Source: Ensifer sp. PDNC004
GTDB taxonomy: Bacteria; Pseudomonadota; Alphaproteobacteria; Rhizobiales; Rhizobiaceae
DNA length: 64,000 nt
Assembly: GCF_016919405.1 (NCBI RefSeq)
Contig: NZ_CP070352.1
Coordinates: forward strand, 496,001-560,000
Reading direction: 5' to 3'
Below, one piece after another: positions 16,479 through 24,755 of the stretch (position 1 is its first letter; every line of letters starts with the position of its first letter). A model generated the notes under the pieces. The model was not told the DNA's origin. It worked only from the letters and a program-made list of their open reading frames with translations, and searched no databases. Position numbers and translations under genes: made by a program.

Positions 16479-17153
16479 ATGAAACACACCAGCCATCCCC
16501 CTGCCCAAACCAGCGACTGGTACGAGCATGCCTTCGATCTCGCGCGTGGCATCGCCGCCTATACACGCAGTCCGCTGATCGAAGGGATCGGACGGGTGAT
16601 CGCCAAGCATCCCGACGCACACATCGCCAATGCCTTCAACCACAAGCAGGTCGCCTGTAAGGTCTGGGCGCGCGATACGCTGTTTGAGGTGGCCGGCCCC
16701 TCTTACGGCAAGATCGCCATCCTCGGTGGATGGTACGGTATTCTCGGCGCCATGCTGCTGGAAGACCAGCGCTTTGACGTGGCAGCGGTCGACAGCTTCG
16801 ACATCGACCCCGATGTCGAAGCTGTGGCGCGGACGCTGAATGCCGCCTTTCCGGACAAGTTTCATGCCGTGACGGCGGACATGTACGCGATCGACTACGC
16901 GACGCTCGCGGCAGACGTGGTGATCAACACCAGCTGCGAGCATATCGCAGACCTCAAGGCGTGGCTCGATCGCATACCGGCCGGCACACGGGTGCTTCTC
17001 CAGTCCAATAACTATTTCAGCGAGCCGACGCATATCAACTGCGTCGCCTCGGTCGAGGAGTTCGCCAAGCAGGCGGCGCTGACGACCGTCGAGTTCGCTG
17101 GCGCGCTGCCGACGAAAAAATACACCCGCTTCATGCTGATCGGCACGGTCTGA
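16479..17153 (+). CDS. Class I SAM-dependent methyltransferase-like protein
   Basis: A 224-residue protein with IAILGGWYGILGAMLL as the glycine-rich SAM motif and VAAVDSFDIDPDVEAVA as the acidic strand-2 motif. TSCEHIADLKAWLDRIP resembles the region after motif II in sugar-modifying methyltransferases. The ATG at 16479 is the first in-frame ATG after the divergent region; its ribosome binding site is weak. The substrate is unknown. It is convergent with the SGNH hydrolase gene, with 97 bases between. Confidence 0.65.
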   Translation: MKHTSHPPAQTSDWYEHAFDLARGIAAYTRSPLIEGIGRVIAKHPDAHIANAFNHKQVACKVWARDTLFEVAGPSYGKIAILGGWYGILGAMLLEDQRFDVAAVDSFDIDPDVEAVARTLNAAFPDKFHAVTADMYAIDYATLAADVVINTSCEHIADLKAWLDRIPAGTRVLLQSNNYFSEPTHINCVASVEEFAKQAALTTVEFAGALPTKKYTRFMLIGTV

Positions 17154-17222
17154 ACCAATCGGGAGTGCACGTGTTTGGCCGGCCGGCACCCGTGCGCTCC
17201 GGCACCGTTGCCTGTCTCCGGC

Positions 17223-17241
17223 AGCGGCGGCTACCGCCGCT
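17223..17241. terminator. GC-rich hairpin between convergent genes
   Basis: A perfect 8-bp inverted repeat (AGCGGCGG / CCGCCGCT) with a three-base loop lies between the convergent methyltransferase and SGNH genes. There is no T-run on either strand, so it may act as a weak bidirectional terminator or a transcript-stabilising stem. Confidence 0.4.
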
Positions 17242-17250
17242 CCTCGACGT

Positions 17251-18417
17251 TCAGTCATGCGTCTCGACAGCTCTTGCTTTCATCTCGTTCCAGAGCGACG
17301 ACGCGGTTCCGGCGAAGGCCCTGTAGCCTGCTTCAAACGGGTGTCCGTCGTTATCAGGATAAGAGCGCTGCCCGGCCAGGATCGCATCCCGCAAGGCGTC
17401 GGTCGTTGCATCGACCGCGCTGCGATACGGCAGATCAAGCCGGCCGGCGACTTCCCGAATTTTATCCTCAAGTGCGATCTGACGTTCGACACTGCGGATG
17501 AAGCCGGGATCGGCAACGGCCAACTGGCCACCGCGCCGAAGATGCTCGAAAACCACACGCTCCTTGGACGGAATGAGCAACAGTCCCACCCGTCCCCGTC
17601 CCTGCGCGGCCCAGTCGGCCGCGAAACGTTCAAAGTCCCCAAACATCGCTGCCGTCTCGGACGAGGCCAAATCGCTCATGCGACTGGCATCATCCACATA
17701 GCGCCGCGACACGGGCGGGATCTCGTCCGGGAACCGGTAATATTCGGAGGTCTCATCGCCTTCCGCGCCAAGGAGGCGCGCATACAAGTTCGCCACACGG
17801 TCCTTAATCGCATACTGATAAGCGCTCAGAAGCGCGACGTTCTCGAACAGCTTCGTCTTGATGCTCGCCGATCGTGCCTTGGTGCATTGCGTGTGGCTTC
17901 CGGTCGGGCTGAAGAGAGCCTGCAGGTGAAGCCGCGCCTGCTCTGCGAGCCAGAAGTCGGAACGCGCGTTCATGATATCGCAGGCCGAAAAAACGATCGC
18001 GAAATCGTTGCCTGGGAAAATGGCGACGATCGCACCTTGGGCTCCGTTTGCCAGCGCGTCGTGGATGAGCGCGTGGTAGGTGTAGATACCGTAGCTTCCG
18101 ACACCGAAATTGTAGGTGTGCTCGCCGGTGATGGCCTGGAAGACGGCCGGCCAGGCTTGGCCGCTCTCGACGTTGTTGCCATAGGTCATCGAGTCGCCGA
18201 TTGCGGCGACGTGAAAGTCCCGCCGTGCGCCTACCGGGTCGCGGAAGCCGTCCTCGTCAACTCCGGAAAGGGTAGGATCGAGACGATAGCCGTACTTCTC
18301 GTCGGTGGTTCGGTGCGATTGCGTTCCGATCGGAAACGGCGTGAACACGCGCAGCATTACCTCCCCGGCCCCCAACGCCAGGGTCACTGAGATCAACAGC
18401 GCAATCAGATTTCTCAA
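17251..18417 (-). CDS. SGNH/GDSL-type hydrolase with N-terminal membrane anchor
   Basis: A 388-residue protein. An N-terminal hydrophobic segment (LIALLISVTLALGAGEVML) would anchor or export it. Block I of SGNH enzymes is GDSMTYGNN, block III is FPGNDF, and the Asp-His pair is in DNDGHPFEAGY near the C-terminus. Such proteins remove or transfer acyl groups on polysaccharides at the periplasmic side. The start codon is TTG at 18417, supported by an AGGAGGGG site five bases upstream and by the signal segment directly after it. It lies downstream of three glycosyltransferase genes on the same strand, though 493 bases separate them. Confidence 0.8.
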   Translation of the reverse strand: MRNLIALLISVTLALGAGEVMLRVFTPFPIGTQSHRTTDEKYGYRLDPTLSGVDEDGFRDPVGARRDFHVAAIGDSMTYGNNVESGQAWPAVFQAITGEHTYNFGVGSYGIYTYHALIHDALANGAQGAIVAIFPGNDFAIVFSACDIMNARSDFWLAEQARLHLQALFSPTGSHTQCTKARSASIKTKLFENVALLSAYQYAIKDRVANLYARLLGAEGDETSEYYRFPDEIPPVSRRYVDDASRMSDLASSETAAMFGDFERFAADWAAQGRGRVGLLLIPSKERVVFEHLRRGGQLAVADPGFIRSVERQIALEDKIREVAGRLDLPYRSAVDATTDALRDAILAGQRSYPDNDGHPFEAGYRAFAGTASSLWNEMKARAVETHD

Positions 18418-18910
18418 CTGCCCCTCCTGCCTTACGCGCTCGACGCGCCGAAATCCCCCGGCATTGCTCTGCGACCGACGTTCGCCGCGACTGCGCCACT
18501 GCCTCTACGCCCGTCAGCCGGCACCGGTTCAGCGCACAGGCGATGCCGTGCGCCAGAGGCCAGCGGATGTTGGAGGTCGAAAAGGCAGGAGAGCCGTGCG
18601 GGAAACACTTCGCCAAGAGAATGACCCAGTCCTCGCGAGGCCTTGAGTTTCGTGCACAGGGGAACCCAGATTATCGTTCGGTGGAAATGCACCGCGATAT
18701 ATTCAGAATCGGTATTATTTATTTACCTAACATACGATTCCGGAGGCAGCCAGCAGGAACACGCAGAGCGCGAGTAATATATCCAGGCTCCATACTGGCA
18801 GGCAAACGAGCGGTCGCCCGAGCGTTGGTTTGCCGAGCGACTTTTCTACGGCGGTGGTTCCGCTCCATCGCGCCCTCCCCGAAGACCGAAGGGGCACCAC
18901 CGAGCACGGG
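18418..18910. other. 493-base gap with an AT-rich core
   Basis: No supported gene is present. An AT-rich stretch at about 18695-18740 stands out from the GC-rich surroundings and is the best place for the promoter of the SGNH gene. A short inverted repeat, GAATCG (18706-18711) and CGATTC (18735-18740), flanks this AT-rich core. Open frames across the gap have no ribosome binding site and no recognisable product. Confidence 0.4.
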
Positions 18911-20047
18911 CTAGCGAACCGTCTGAAGCCCCAGTATCTCGGCCGTTCGAGCGGCGCCGTTAAGGTCGAGCGGGGGGATCTCCGGCCTTGGCCGCGCCAG
19001 CATCATCTCGACGTCACGGGCCAGCCGCTCCGGTGTTACGTCCGCTTCCGGCAGAACGCCGGCAAGGCCCAGTTTTTCGAGCCTTTCCGCGCGCGTCGAT
19101 TGCTCGGTCTCGCCACCGGCGACGAAGGGAATGAGCAGCGACGCACAGCCGGCACGGAAGATATCGCAGACGGTGTTGTAGCCGGCCTGGGAGACCGAGA
19201 GCCGCGCACCCGACAAGAGGCTCGCAAAATCCTTGCGGAAGCGGAAGAGATGCACGTTGGCGGGCGCTGCGGCGGCAAAGCCGTCATAGTCGTCCTGCGG
19301 CAGGTTCGGCCCGGTGATCAGGCACCATTTCAGGTCCCCCGCAAGCAGCCCGGCCGCCTGCAGTGCCGCGCCGATCAGCTCCTTGCCGACCGCGCCGCCG
19401 CCGGCCGAAACAAGCACGTCGAACCTTTCAGCCGGGGGTTCAGGGGGATGGCCGGCGACAAGGCCTGTGTAGACGATCTTGTCTTCGATCTCCGCCGTAT
19501 AGGGATAGGTCTCTTCGAGCCGCGCGAAGGCCGGATCTCCGTGCACGAGCACGAGATCGAAATGGGCCCTGACCACGTTGAGGGTTTCTTCGGCGCGACC
19601 GGGCTTCGTGCGCTCCTGCAGGATATCGCGCAGCGATGCGGCAACGAGGGGTCGCGGCTCCTGCTTCTCGATCACCTCCAGTAGCGGCATCAACTCAAAA
19701 CGCATCTGGCGACGGCCAAAAGGGAAGGCTTCGAAGATGACGATGTCGGGCTTGCAGGCAAGAAAGGCCTCGATCAGAAGGTCCCGGCGCTTTTGCTTGA
19801 AAGCTTCGCTGACCGGATTTCCCTCGCCATCGGCAAGTCCGCTAAACCCCTTGTCGCCCGCCAGCACCGGCGGCAGTGCCACGTGTTTCACATCGTTTGC
19901 CGGGAATCCCGGCACCGGGCTGCCGCCCGTCACGACGGTCACGTCATAGCCTTTGGCCGCCAAGGCGCTCGCGATCCGGCTTGCCCGCGCCAGGTGACCG
20001 ATGCCGAGCAGGTGCTGTACGTAGAAGAAGACGCGACGGGCGGACAT
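18911..20047 (-). CDS. MurG-like GT-B glycosyltransferase (paralogue 1)
   Basis: A 378-residue predicted GT-B enzyme. The N-terminal motif YVQHLLGIGHLARASRIASAL and the C-terminal donor-site block SQAGYNTVCDIFRAGC followed by TEQSTRAERLEKLG match the MurG/GT28-like family. It resembles the protein at 21296-22513. The ATG at 20047 shares one base with the stop of the upstream glycosyltransferase (TGATG), a strong sign of translational coupling; five codons upstream there is another possible start. Likely cytoplasmic or membrane-peripheral, adding one sugar to a lipid-linked or surface glycan. Confidence 0.8.
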   Translation of the reverse strand: MSARRVFFYVQHLLGIGHLARASRIASALAAKGYDVTVVTGGSPVPGFPANDVKHVALPPVLAGDKGFSGLADGEGNPVSEAFKQKRRDLLIEAFLACKPDIVIFEAFPFGRRQMRFELMPLLEVIEKQEPRPLVAASLRDILQERTKPGRAEETLNVVRAHFDLVLVHGDPAFARLEETYPYTAEIEDKIVYTGLVAGHPPEPPAERFDVLVSAGGGAVGKELIGAALQAAGLLAGDLKWCLITGPNLPQDDYDGFAAAAPANVHLFRFRKDFASLLSGARLSVSQAGYNTVCDIFRAGCASLLIPFVAGGETEQSTRAERLEKLGLAGVLPEADVTPERLARDVEMMLARPRPEIPPLDLNGAARTAEILGLQTVR

Positions 20048-21291
20048 CAGGCGGCTCTCCATTCGCGGACAAACAGGCCGGCGAGTTGTTCGATGCTGGT
20101 GTGGTGGTCGAACTGGCCGCGAACCTTCCGCTCGGCCGCATCGCCGAACCGGTGGCGAAGGGCCGGATTGCGGATCAGTTCCTCTAGCGCGACCGCAAGC
20201 GCCTGCGGGTCTTCCGACGGAACGACACGACCGTTTTCGCCATCCTCGAGCAGTTCCGGCACGCCGGATATGTCCGTCGAGACGCAGGCAAGGCGCTGGC
20301 TCGATGCTTCGACAAGCACGTTCGGCAAGCCGTCCCGATCACCATCCGCGGTGATCCGGCAGGCGAGCGCGAAGATGTCGCTTGCCCGATAGTGCGCAAG
20401 CACATCGGTCTGGTCGAGCGCGCCCTTCCAGACGATACGGTCGGAGATGCCGAGTTCCGTGGCGAGCGTCTTCAACTGGCCGGTCAGTTCCCCGGCACCG
20501 ATATGCTCGAACCGCCAATGAAGCTCCGAGGGAAGCTTGGCCAACGCCTTCAGCAACACATCGTAGCCCTTCTTGCCAACGGCACGCCCGACACTGACGA
20601 TGCGGACGGGATCCGAAGGATCGGAGCCTGTGCGGTTGGAATGCGTGCCGTCGAAACGCTGGAAGCGATCGAGGTCGAGGCCATGATAGCTCAGATGAAC
20701 CCTCGACTTGTCGCGCGCAAGGCTGCGGAGATGCTCGTACCCCATGCGCGTGCAGGTCACGGTCCAGCGCGCAAGGTCAAGCTTTTCGGACAGTTCCCAG
20801 TCGGGCGAGGTCCAGATATCCTTTGCATGCGCCGAGCAGGTCCAGGGCGTGCCCGCAATCACGCTGGCATAGGCCGTCACCGAGGCAGGGGTATGGATGA
20901 AGTGCGCGTGCAGCCAGCGCGGCTGCCCCGGCCATTCGGCGGCGAGCACCAGCGCTTGGCCGAGGCGGCGAAAGCGGTTGCGGCTGAAATCGCGCGGCAG
21001 GTCCTTGAGGAACAGGCCCAAGGCGCGCCAGAACCCGGGCTTCGGCAGACAGCGCACGAGCCCGCGCAGGACCCTTAGCGGCTCCTCGTGCAGATATTCC
21101 GGCAGGTAATGGACGTCGGCGCGGATTTCGTCGTGAACCGGGTGGCGCTTGCCGTCCGTCGGACGCCGAAGCGAGATCAGGACGAGTTCCATCCCGGCGC
21201 GTTCGAGGCCAAGCAGTTCCTGGGCGATGAATGTTTCCGAAAGACGCGGATAGCCCTTCAGCACGACTGCAATCTTGCGGTCTGTCGGCAA
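20047..21291 (-). CDS. Glycosyltransferase family 4-type enzyme
   Basis: A 414-residue GT-B protein. KGYPRLSETFIAQELLGLERAG is typical for exopolysaccharide glycosyltransferases of the WcaL/AmsK type; VGRAVGKKGYDVLLKAL is the start of the donor domain; DGDRDGLPNVLVEA carries the E-x7-E-like donor-binding block. A TTG at 21291 starts the conserved N-terminus, four bases after the stop of the upstream gene. It forms the middle of a three-glycosyltransferase operon and is coupled to the next gene by a one-base overlap. Confidence 0.85.
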   Translation of the reverse strand: MPTDRKIAVVLKGYPRLSETFIAQELLGLERAGMELVLISLRRPTDGKRHPVHDEIRADVHYLPEYLHEEPLRVLRGLVRCLPKPGFWRALGLFLKDLPRDFSRNRFRRLGQALVLAAEWPGQPRWLHAHFIHTPASVTAYASVIAGTPWTCSAHAKDIWTSPDWELSEKLDLARWTVTCTRMGYEHLRSLARDKSRVHLSYHGLDLDRFQRFDGTHSNRTGSDPSDPVRIVSVGRAVGKKGYDVLLKALAKLPSELHWRFEHIGAGELTGQLKTLATELGISDRIVWKGALDQTDVLAHYRASDIFALACRITADGDRDGLPNVLVEASSQRLACVSTDISGVPELLEDGENGRVVPSEDPQALAVALEELIRNPALRHRFGDAAERKVRGQFDHHTSIEQLAGLFVREWRAA

Positions 21292-21295
21292 TGCT

Positions 21296-22513
21296 TCAGC
21301 TCGATTTCTTCACGATGTTCAGGTGGTTGCTCGATGGCCGATCGAGCCATCTGCCGACGATTTCGGAGATGTGCACGAGGCCTTCCAACCGCAGGCCGTT
21401 GGCGCTGCTCTTCGACGGTGGCGCGCGATAGGGCAGCGCCTTCAGCGCCGCCGCCAGCCGCAACGGATCCTCGGCCTCGTCCGGCAGGAGCATCTCGACC
21501 AACCCCAACTCGGCAGCCCGGCGCGCGCGGATCAATTGCTCCTCACGCGGCTGGATGCGCGGCACGATCAGCGCCGGCTTGTCGAAGGAGAGGATTTCGC
21601 AATAGGTGTTGTAGCCGCCCATGGCGACGACGCCTTTGGCGCCAGCGATGAGTTCCTCCATGCGATTGTCGAATTCGATGATCTTGATGAAGGGGATCTT
21701 GCTGCCCTTGCGGATCAGCTTCTCCCGCTTCTTCACCGGCATGTAGGGCCCAAGCACGATTAGCGCCTTGTGGGTGAGCTCGGGATCTTGCTGATAGGCG
21801 TGGATGACGTCGTGGATCAGGTCCGCGCCGTCGCCGCCGCCGCCCGTGGTGACGAGAATGTAGTCGCCCTGAGGCTTATGGCCCGGCAGTTCCTCGCGCG
21901 GAACGCTACGCTGCAGGAAGCCGACGAAGTTCATGCGTTCGCGCACCGCCGGCGGCACGTCGAGTTCGGTCAGGGGGTCGTAGAAGTCGGGCGGGCCGTA
22001 GACCCAGATCGTGTCGTAATACTGCTCGATCTTGCGCATGGTGTCGCGGCGCTTCCACTCGGCCTCGAGCAGGTGCGGCGCGTCCATGACCTCACGCAGG
22101 CCGAGGACGAGCGTCGTGCCGTGCGCTTTCAGATAGGTCAGCGTCTCCTCGACCTCGCCGCGCAGGCCCATCGGCTCCTTGTCGACGATGAAGATATCCG
22201 GCTTGAAGGTCTCTGCCGTATGGCGAATGATCGCCTGGCGCATCTTCAGCGTCTCGTCGAGTTCGATATGGCGGTCGAGCGAGGTGTAGTCGCCATTGTG
22301 CAGCTTGATCACGCTCGGGATCTTCACGAAATCCACGCGCGCACGATAGTCGAACGCGCCGGCAATCGTCGCCCCGGAAATGATCAGGATGTTCAAGCCG
22401 CGATAGTCTTCCACCAGCGAATGCGCGATCGTGCGGCAGCGCCTGAGGTGCCCGAGCCCGAACGTGTCATGGCTATACATGAGGATCCGGGCATCTTCAA
22501 AACGCCGCATCAT
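21296..22513 (-). CDS. MurG-like GT-B glycosyltransferase (paralogue 2)
   Basis: A 405-residue protein that begins ARILMYSHDTFGLGHLRRCRTIAHSLV, with TTGGGGDG as the inter-domain glycine motif and VAMGGYNTYCEILSFDKPALIVP as the donor-site block. It is the first gene of the glycosyltransferase operon and a paralogue of the protein at 18911-20047, with the same GLGHL/GIGHL start and GGYNT/AGYNT block. It probably transfers a sugar in a surface glycan or glycolipid pathway; donor and acceptor are unknown. ATG codons at 22513 and 22510 are both possible starts. Confidence 0.8.
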   Translation of the reverse strand: MMRRFEDARILMYSHDTFGLGHLRRCRTIAHSLVEDYRGLNILIISGATIAGAFDYRARVDFVKIPSVIKLHNGDYTSLDRHIELDETLKMRQAIIRHTAETFKPDIFIVDKEPMGLRGEVEETLTYLKAHGTTLVLGLREVMDAPHLLEAEWKRRDTMRKIEQYYDTIWVYGPPDFYDPLTELDVPPAVRERMNFVGFLQRSVPREELPGHKPQGDYILVTTGGGGDGADLIHDVIHAYQQDPELTHKALIVLGPYMPVKKREKLIRKGSKIPFIKIIEFDNRMEELIAGAKGVVAMGGYNTYCEILSFDKPALIVPRIQPREEQLIRARRAAELGLVEMLLPDEAEDPLRLAAALKALPYRAPPSKSSANGLRLEGLVHISEIVGRWLDRPSSNHLNIVKKSS

Positions 22514-22583
22514 GCAAGAAACCTTTCACTCAGGGTACGATGAACCGTTTCACGCGCGCCGTATGGCTGCGTCAAACCGGGCT

Positions 22584-23759
22584 TCATTTGTAGGGATCGG
22601 CGGCGTCACGCAACCCATCTCCCAAGAAGTTGAACGCCAAAATCACAAAAATGACCGGAATTGTGGGAAATAGGAGCCAGGGATAGAAGGCAATGACGCT
22701 GACGCTTTTCGCCTCCGTCAGCAAAATACCCCAGCTGGTGATGGGCGGCCTGAGACCGAGGCCAAGGAAGCTGAGCGCCGTTTCGCCCAGGATCATGCCG
22801 GGAATCGCAATCGTCGCCGTGGCAATCAGATGCGACATGAAACCGGGTACGAGGTGCCGGCCGATGATGCGGCTGCTCCTTGCGCCCATGAGCTGGGCCG
22901 CAAGCACATAATCCTCCTCGCGCAAGGCCAGCAACTTCGAACGGACAGCGCGCGCAAGCCCGGTCCAGTCGAGCAGGCCGAGGATGATCGTGATCGCCAG
23001 ATAGATGAAGATCGGGCTCCAGGTCGCCGGCATGATCGCGGCCAGCGACAGCCAGAGCGGAATGCTCGGGATCGACTGCAGCACCTCGATCACGCGCTGG
23101 ACGATGAGATCGAAGACGCCGCCATGGTAGCCGGCGAGACCACCGATGACGATGCCGAGCACGAAGCTGACGGTGATGCCGAGCAGACCGATGGTCAGCG
23201 AAATCCGCGCGCCATAGATGATGCGCGACAGCACGTCACGACCGAGGCGGTCCGTTCCGAGGAAGAAGGCCTGGCCGCCCTTTGCCGGACAGACGAGATG
23301 CACGTTGCTTTCGAACAGCCCCCAGAAGCGATAACCGTCACCGCGGCAGAAGAAGCGAAGCGGCTGCACGTCCTTGGTATCGTCGGCGTAGTTGCGCTTC
23401 AGCGTGTCCATATCCAGCGTCATCGTGCGGCCGTAGACGAAGGGTCCGACGAACTTGCCCTCATGGAAAAGATGCACCCCCTGCGGCGGGGCATAGATGT
23501 AGTCCATGTTGCGTGTGTGCAGGTTGTAGGGCGCCAGAAACTCGCAGACGACGATCATCAGGTACAGCGCTGCAAGAAAGATGCCCGACGCAAGCGCGAG
23601 CCTGTGGCGGCGGAACTTCCACCACATCAGTCGCAGCTGCGAAGCCTGGTTGACGCGCACCTGCTCGTCCGTCATCGCCTCGACGGAATAGGGATCGAAC
23701 GGGGCCGTCGATACGTAGTGCGGCATGGGCTCGCCGGGCGCCGGGAGAAATGACGTCAC
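22584..23759 (-). CDS. Oligopeptide-type ABC transporter permease (DppC/YejE-like)
   Basis: A 391-residue inner-membrane permease. After a cytoplasmic N-terminus of about 50 residues (RLMWWKFRRHRLALASG) there is the first transmembrane helix, a periplasmic domain, and then a BPD-transporter core with the EAA loop (EDYVLAAQLMGARSSRIIGRHLVPG). The GTG at 23759 overlaps the stop of the upstream permease by four bases (GTGA). It is the last gene of a four-gene importer operon and pairs with the DppB-type permease. Confidence 0.9.
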   Translation of the reverse strand: MTSFLPAPGEPMPHYVSTAPFDPYSVEAMTDEQVRVNQASQLRLMWWKFRRHRLALASGIFLAALYLMIVVCEFLAPYNLHTRNMDYIYAPPQGVHLFHEGKFVGPFVYGRTMTLDMDTLKRNYADDTKDVQPLRFFCRGDGYRFWGLFESNVHLVCPAKGGQAFFLGTDRLGRDVLSRIIYGARISLTIGLLGITVSFVLGIVIGGLAGYHGGVFDLIVQRVIEVLQSIPSIPLWLSLAAIMPATWSPIFIYLAITIILGLLDWTGLARAVRSKLLALREEDYVLAAQLMGARSSRIIGRHLVPGFMSHLIATATIAIPGMILGETALSFLGLGLRPPITSWGILLTEAKSVSVIAFYPWLLFPTIPVIFVILAFNFLGDGLRDAADPYK

Positions 23760-24754
23760 TTGGTGCTCCTGCCTTGCAGCCGAATTCGAGGATCAAGAAT
23801 GGCGAGCGCGATGTCGGAGATCAGCACGCCGATCACCGTCAGGAAGGCCAGGAACATCAGGAACGACCCGGCAAGATACATATCCTGGCTCTGCAACGCC
23901 TTGATCAGCATCGGGCCGGTGGTCTCCAGCGACAGCACGATCGCGGTGATTTCCGCGCCGGAGATGATCGCCGGCAGGATCGAGCCGATATCCGAGATGA
24001 AGAAGTTCAGCGCCATGCGCAACGGATACTTCACCAGCGTGCGCATCGGTGACAGGCCCTTGGCCCGCGCCGTCACCACATACTGCTTCTGCAGTTCGTC
24101 CAGCAGGTTGGCGCGAAGTCGCCGGATCATGCCGGCAGTACCCGCCGCGCCGACGATGATGACCGGAATCCAGATGTGTTCGAGGATCGACTTCGCCTTT
24201 TCCCAACTCATGGGTTCGGCGAGATACTTCTGGTCCATCAGGTGGCCGATGGAAATCCCGAACCAGATGTTGGCGAAGTACATCAGGATCAGCGCCAGCA
24301 TGAAGTTGGGGATGGCGATGCCGATCAGGCCCATCAGCGAGAGGCCGTAATCGCCCCAGCTGTACTGATGGGTCGCCGAGTAGATGCCGATCGGGAAAGC
24401 GATCAGCCAGGTGAAGATGATGGTGACGAAGGAAACGAGGATCGTCAGCCACAGGCGATCGCCGACGACGGCGCTGACCGGAAGCTCGTACTCGAAGGAA
24501 TAGCCGAAATCGCCCTGCAGCATGCCGCCGAGCCAGTAAACGTAGCGCAGCACCGGCGGCTGGTCGAAGCCATACTCCTTCCGAAGCGCCTCGATCTGCT
24601 CCATGTCGACGCCTTCGCCCTGCGCCTTGATCTCGGCAACATAGCTTTCGAAGTAGTCACCCGGCGGCAGCTCGATGATGGTGAAGACAAGAGCGGAAAT
24701 GATGAGGAGGGTCGGGACCATCGCCGCGATACGCCAGAGAATATATCGCAGCAT
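23756..24754 (-). CDS. Oligopeptide-type ABC transporter permease (DppB/YejB-like)
   Basis: A 332-residue permease starting MLRYILWRIAAMVPTLLIIS, the usual DppB-type first helix. Later it shows the GLLG/GD-type loop (GDFGYSFEYELPVSAVVGDRL) and the EAA loop (KQYVVTARAKGLSPMRTLVKYPLR). The ATG at 24754 follows the stop of the substrate-binding protein gene by one base, so translation is probably coupled; a start 45 bases upstream would overlap that gene. It forms the transmembrane channel with the DppC-type partner. Confidence 0.9.
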   Translation of the reverse strand: MLRYILWRIAAMVPTLLIISALVFTIIELPPGDYFESYVAEIKAQGEGVDMEQIEALRKEYGFDQPPVLRYVYWLGGMLQGDFGYSFEYELPVSAVVGDRLWLTILVSFVTIIFTWLIAFPIGIYSATHQYSWGDYGLSLMGLIGIAIPNFMLALILMYFANIWFGISIGHLMDQKYLAEPMSWEKAKSILEHIWIPVIIVGAAGTAGMIRRLRANLLDELQKQYVVTARAKGLSPMRTLVKYPLRMALNFFISDIGSILPAIISGAEITAIVLSLETTGPMLIKALQSQDMYLAGSFLMFLAFLTVIGVLISDIALAILDPRIRLQGRSTK

Positions 24755-24755
24755 G

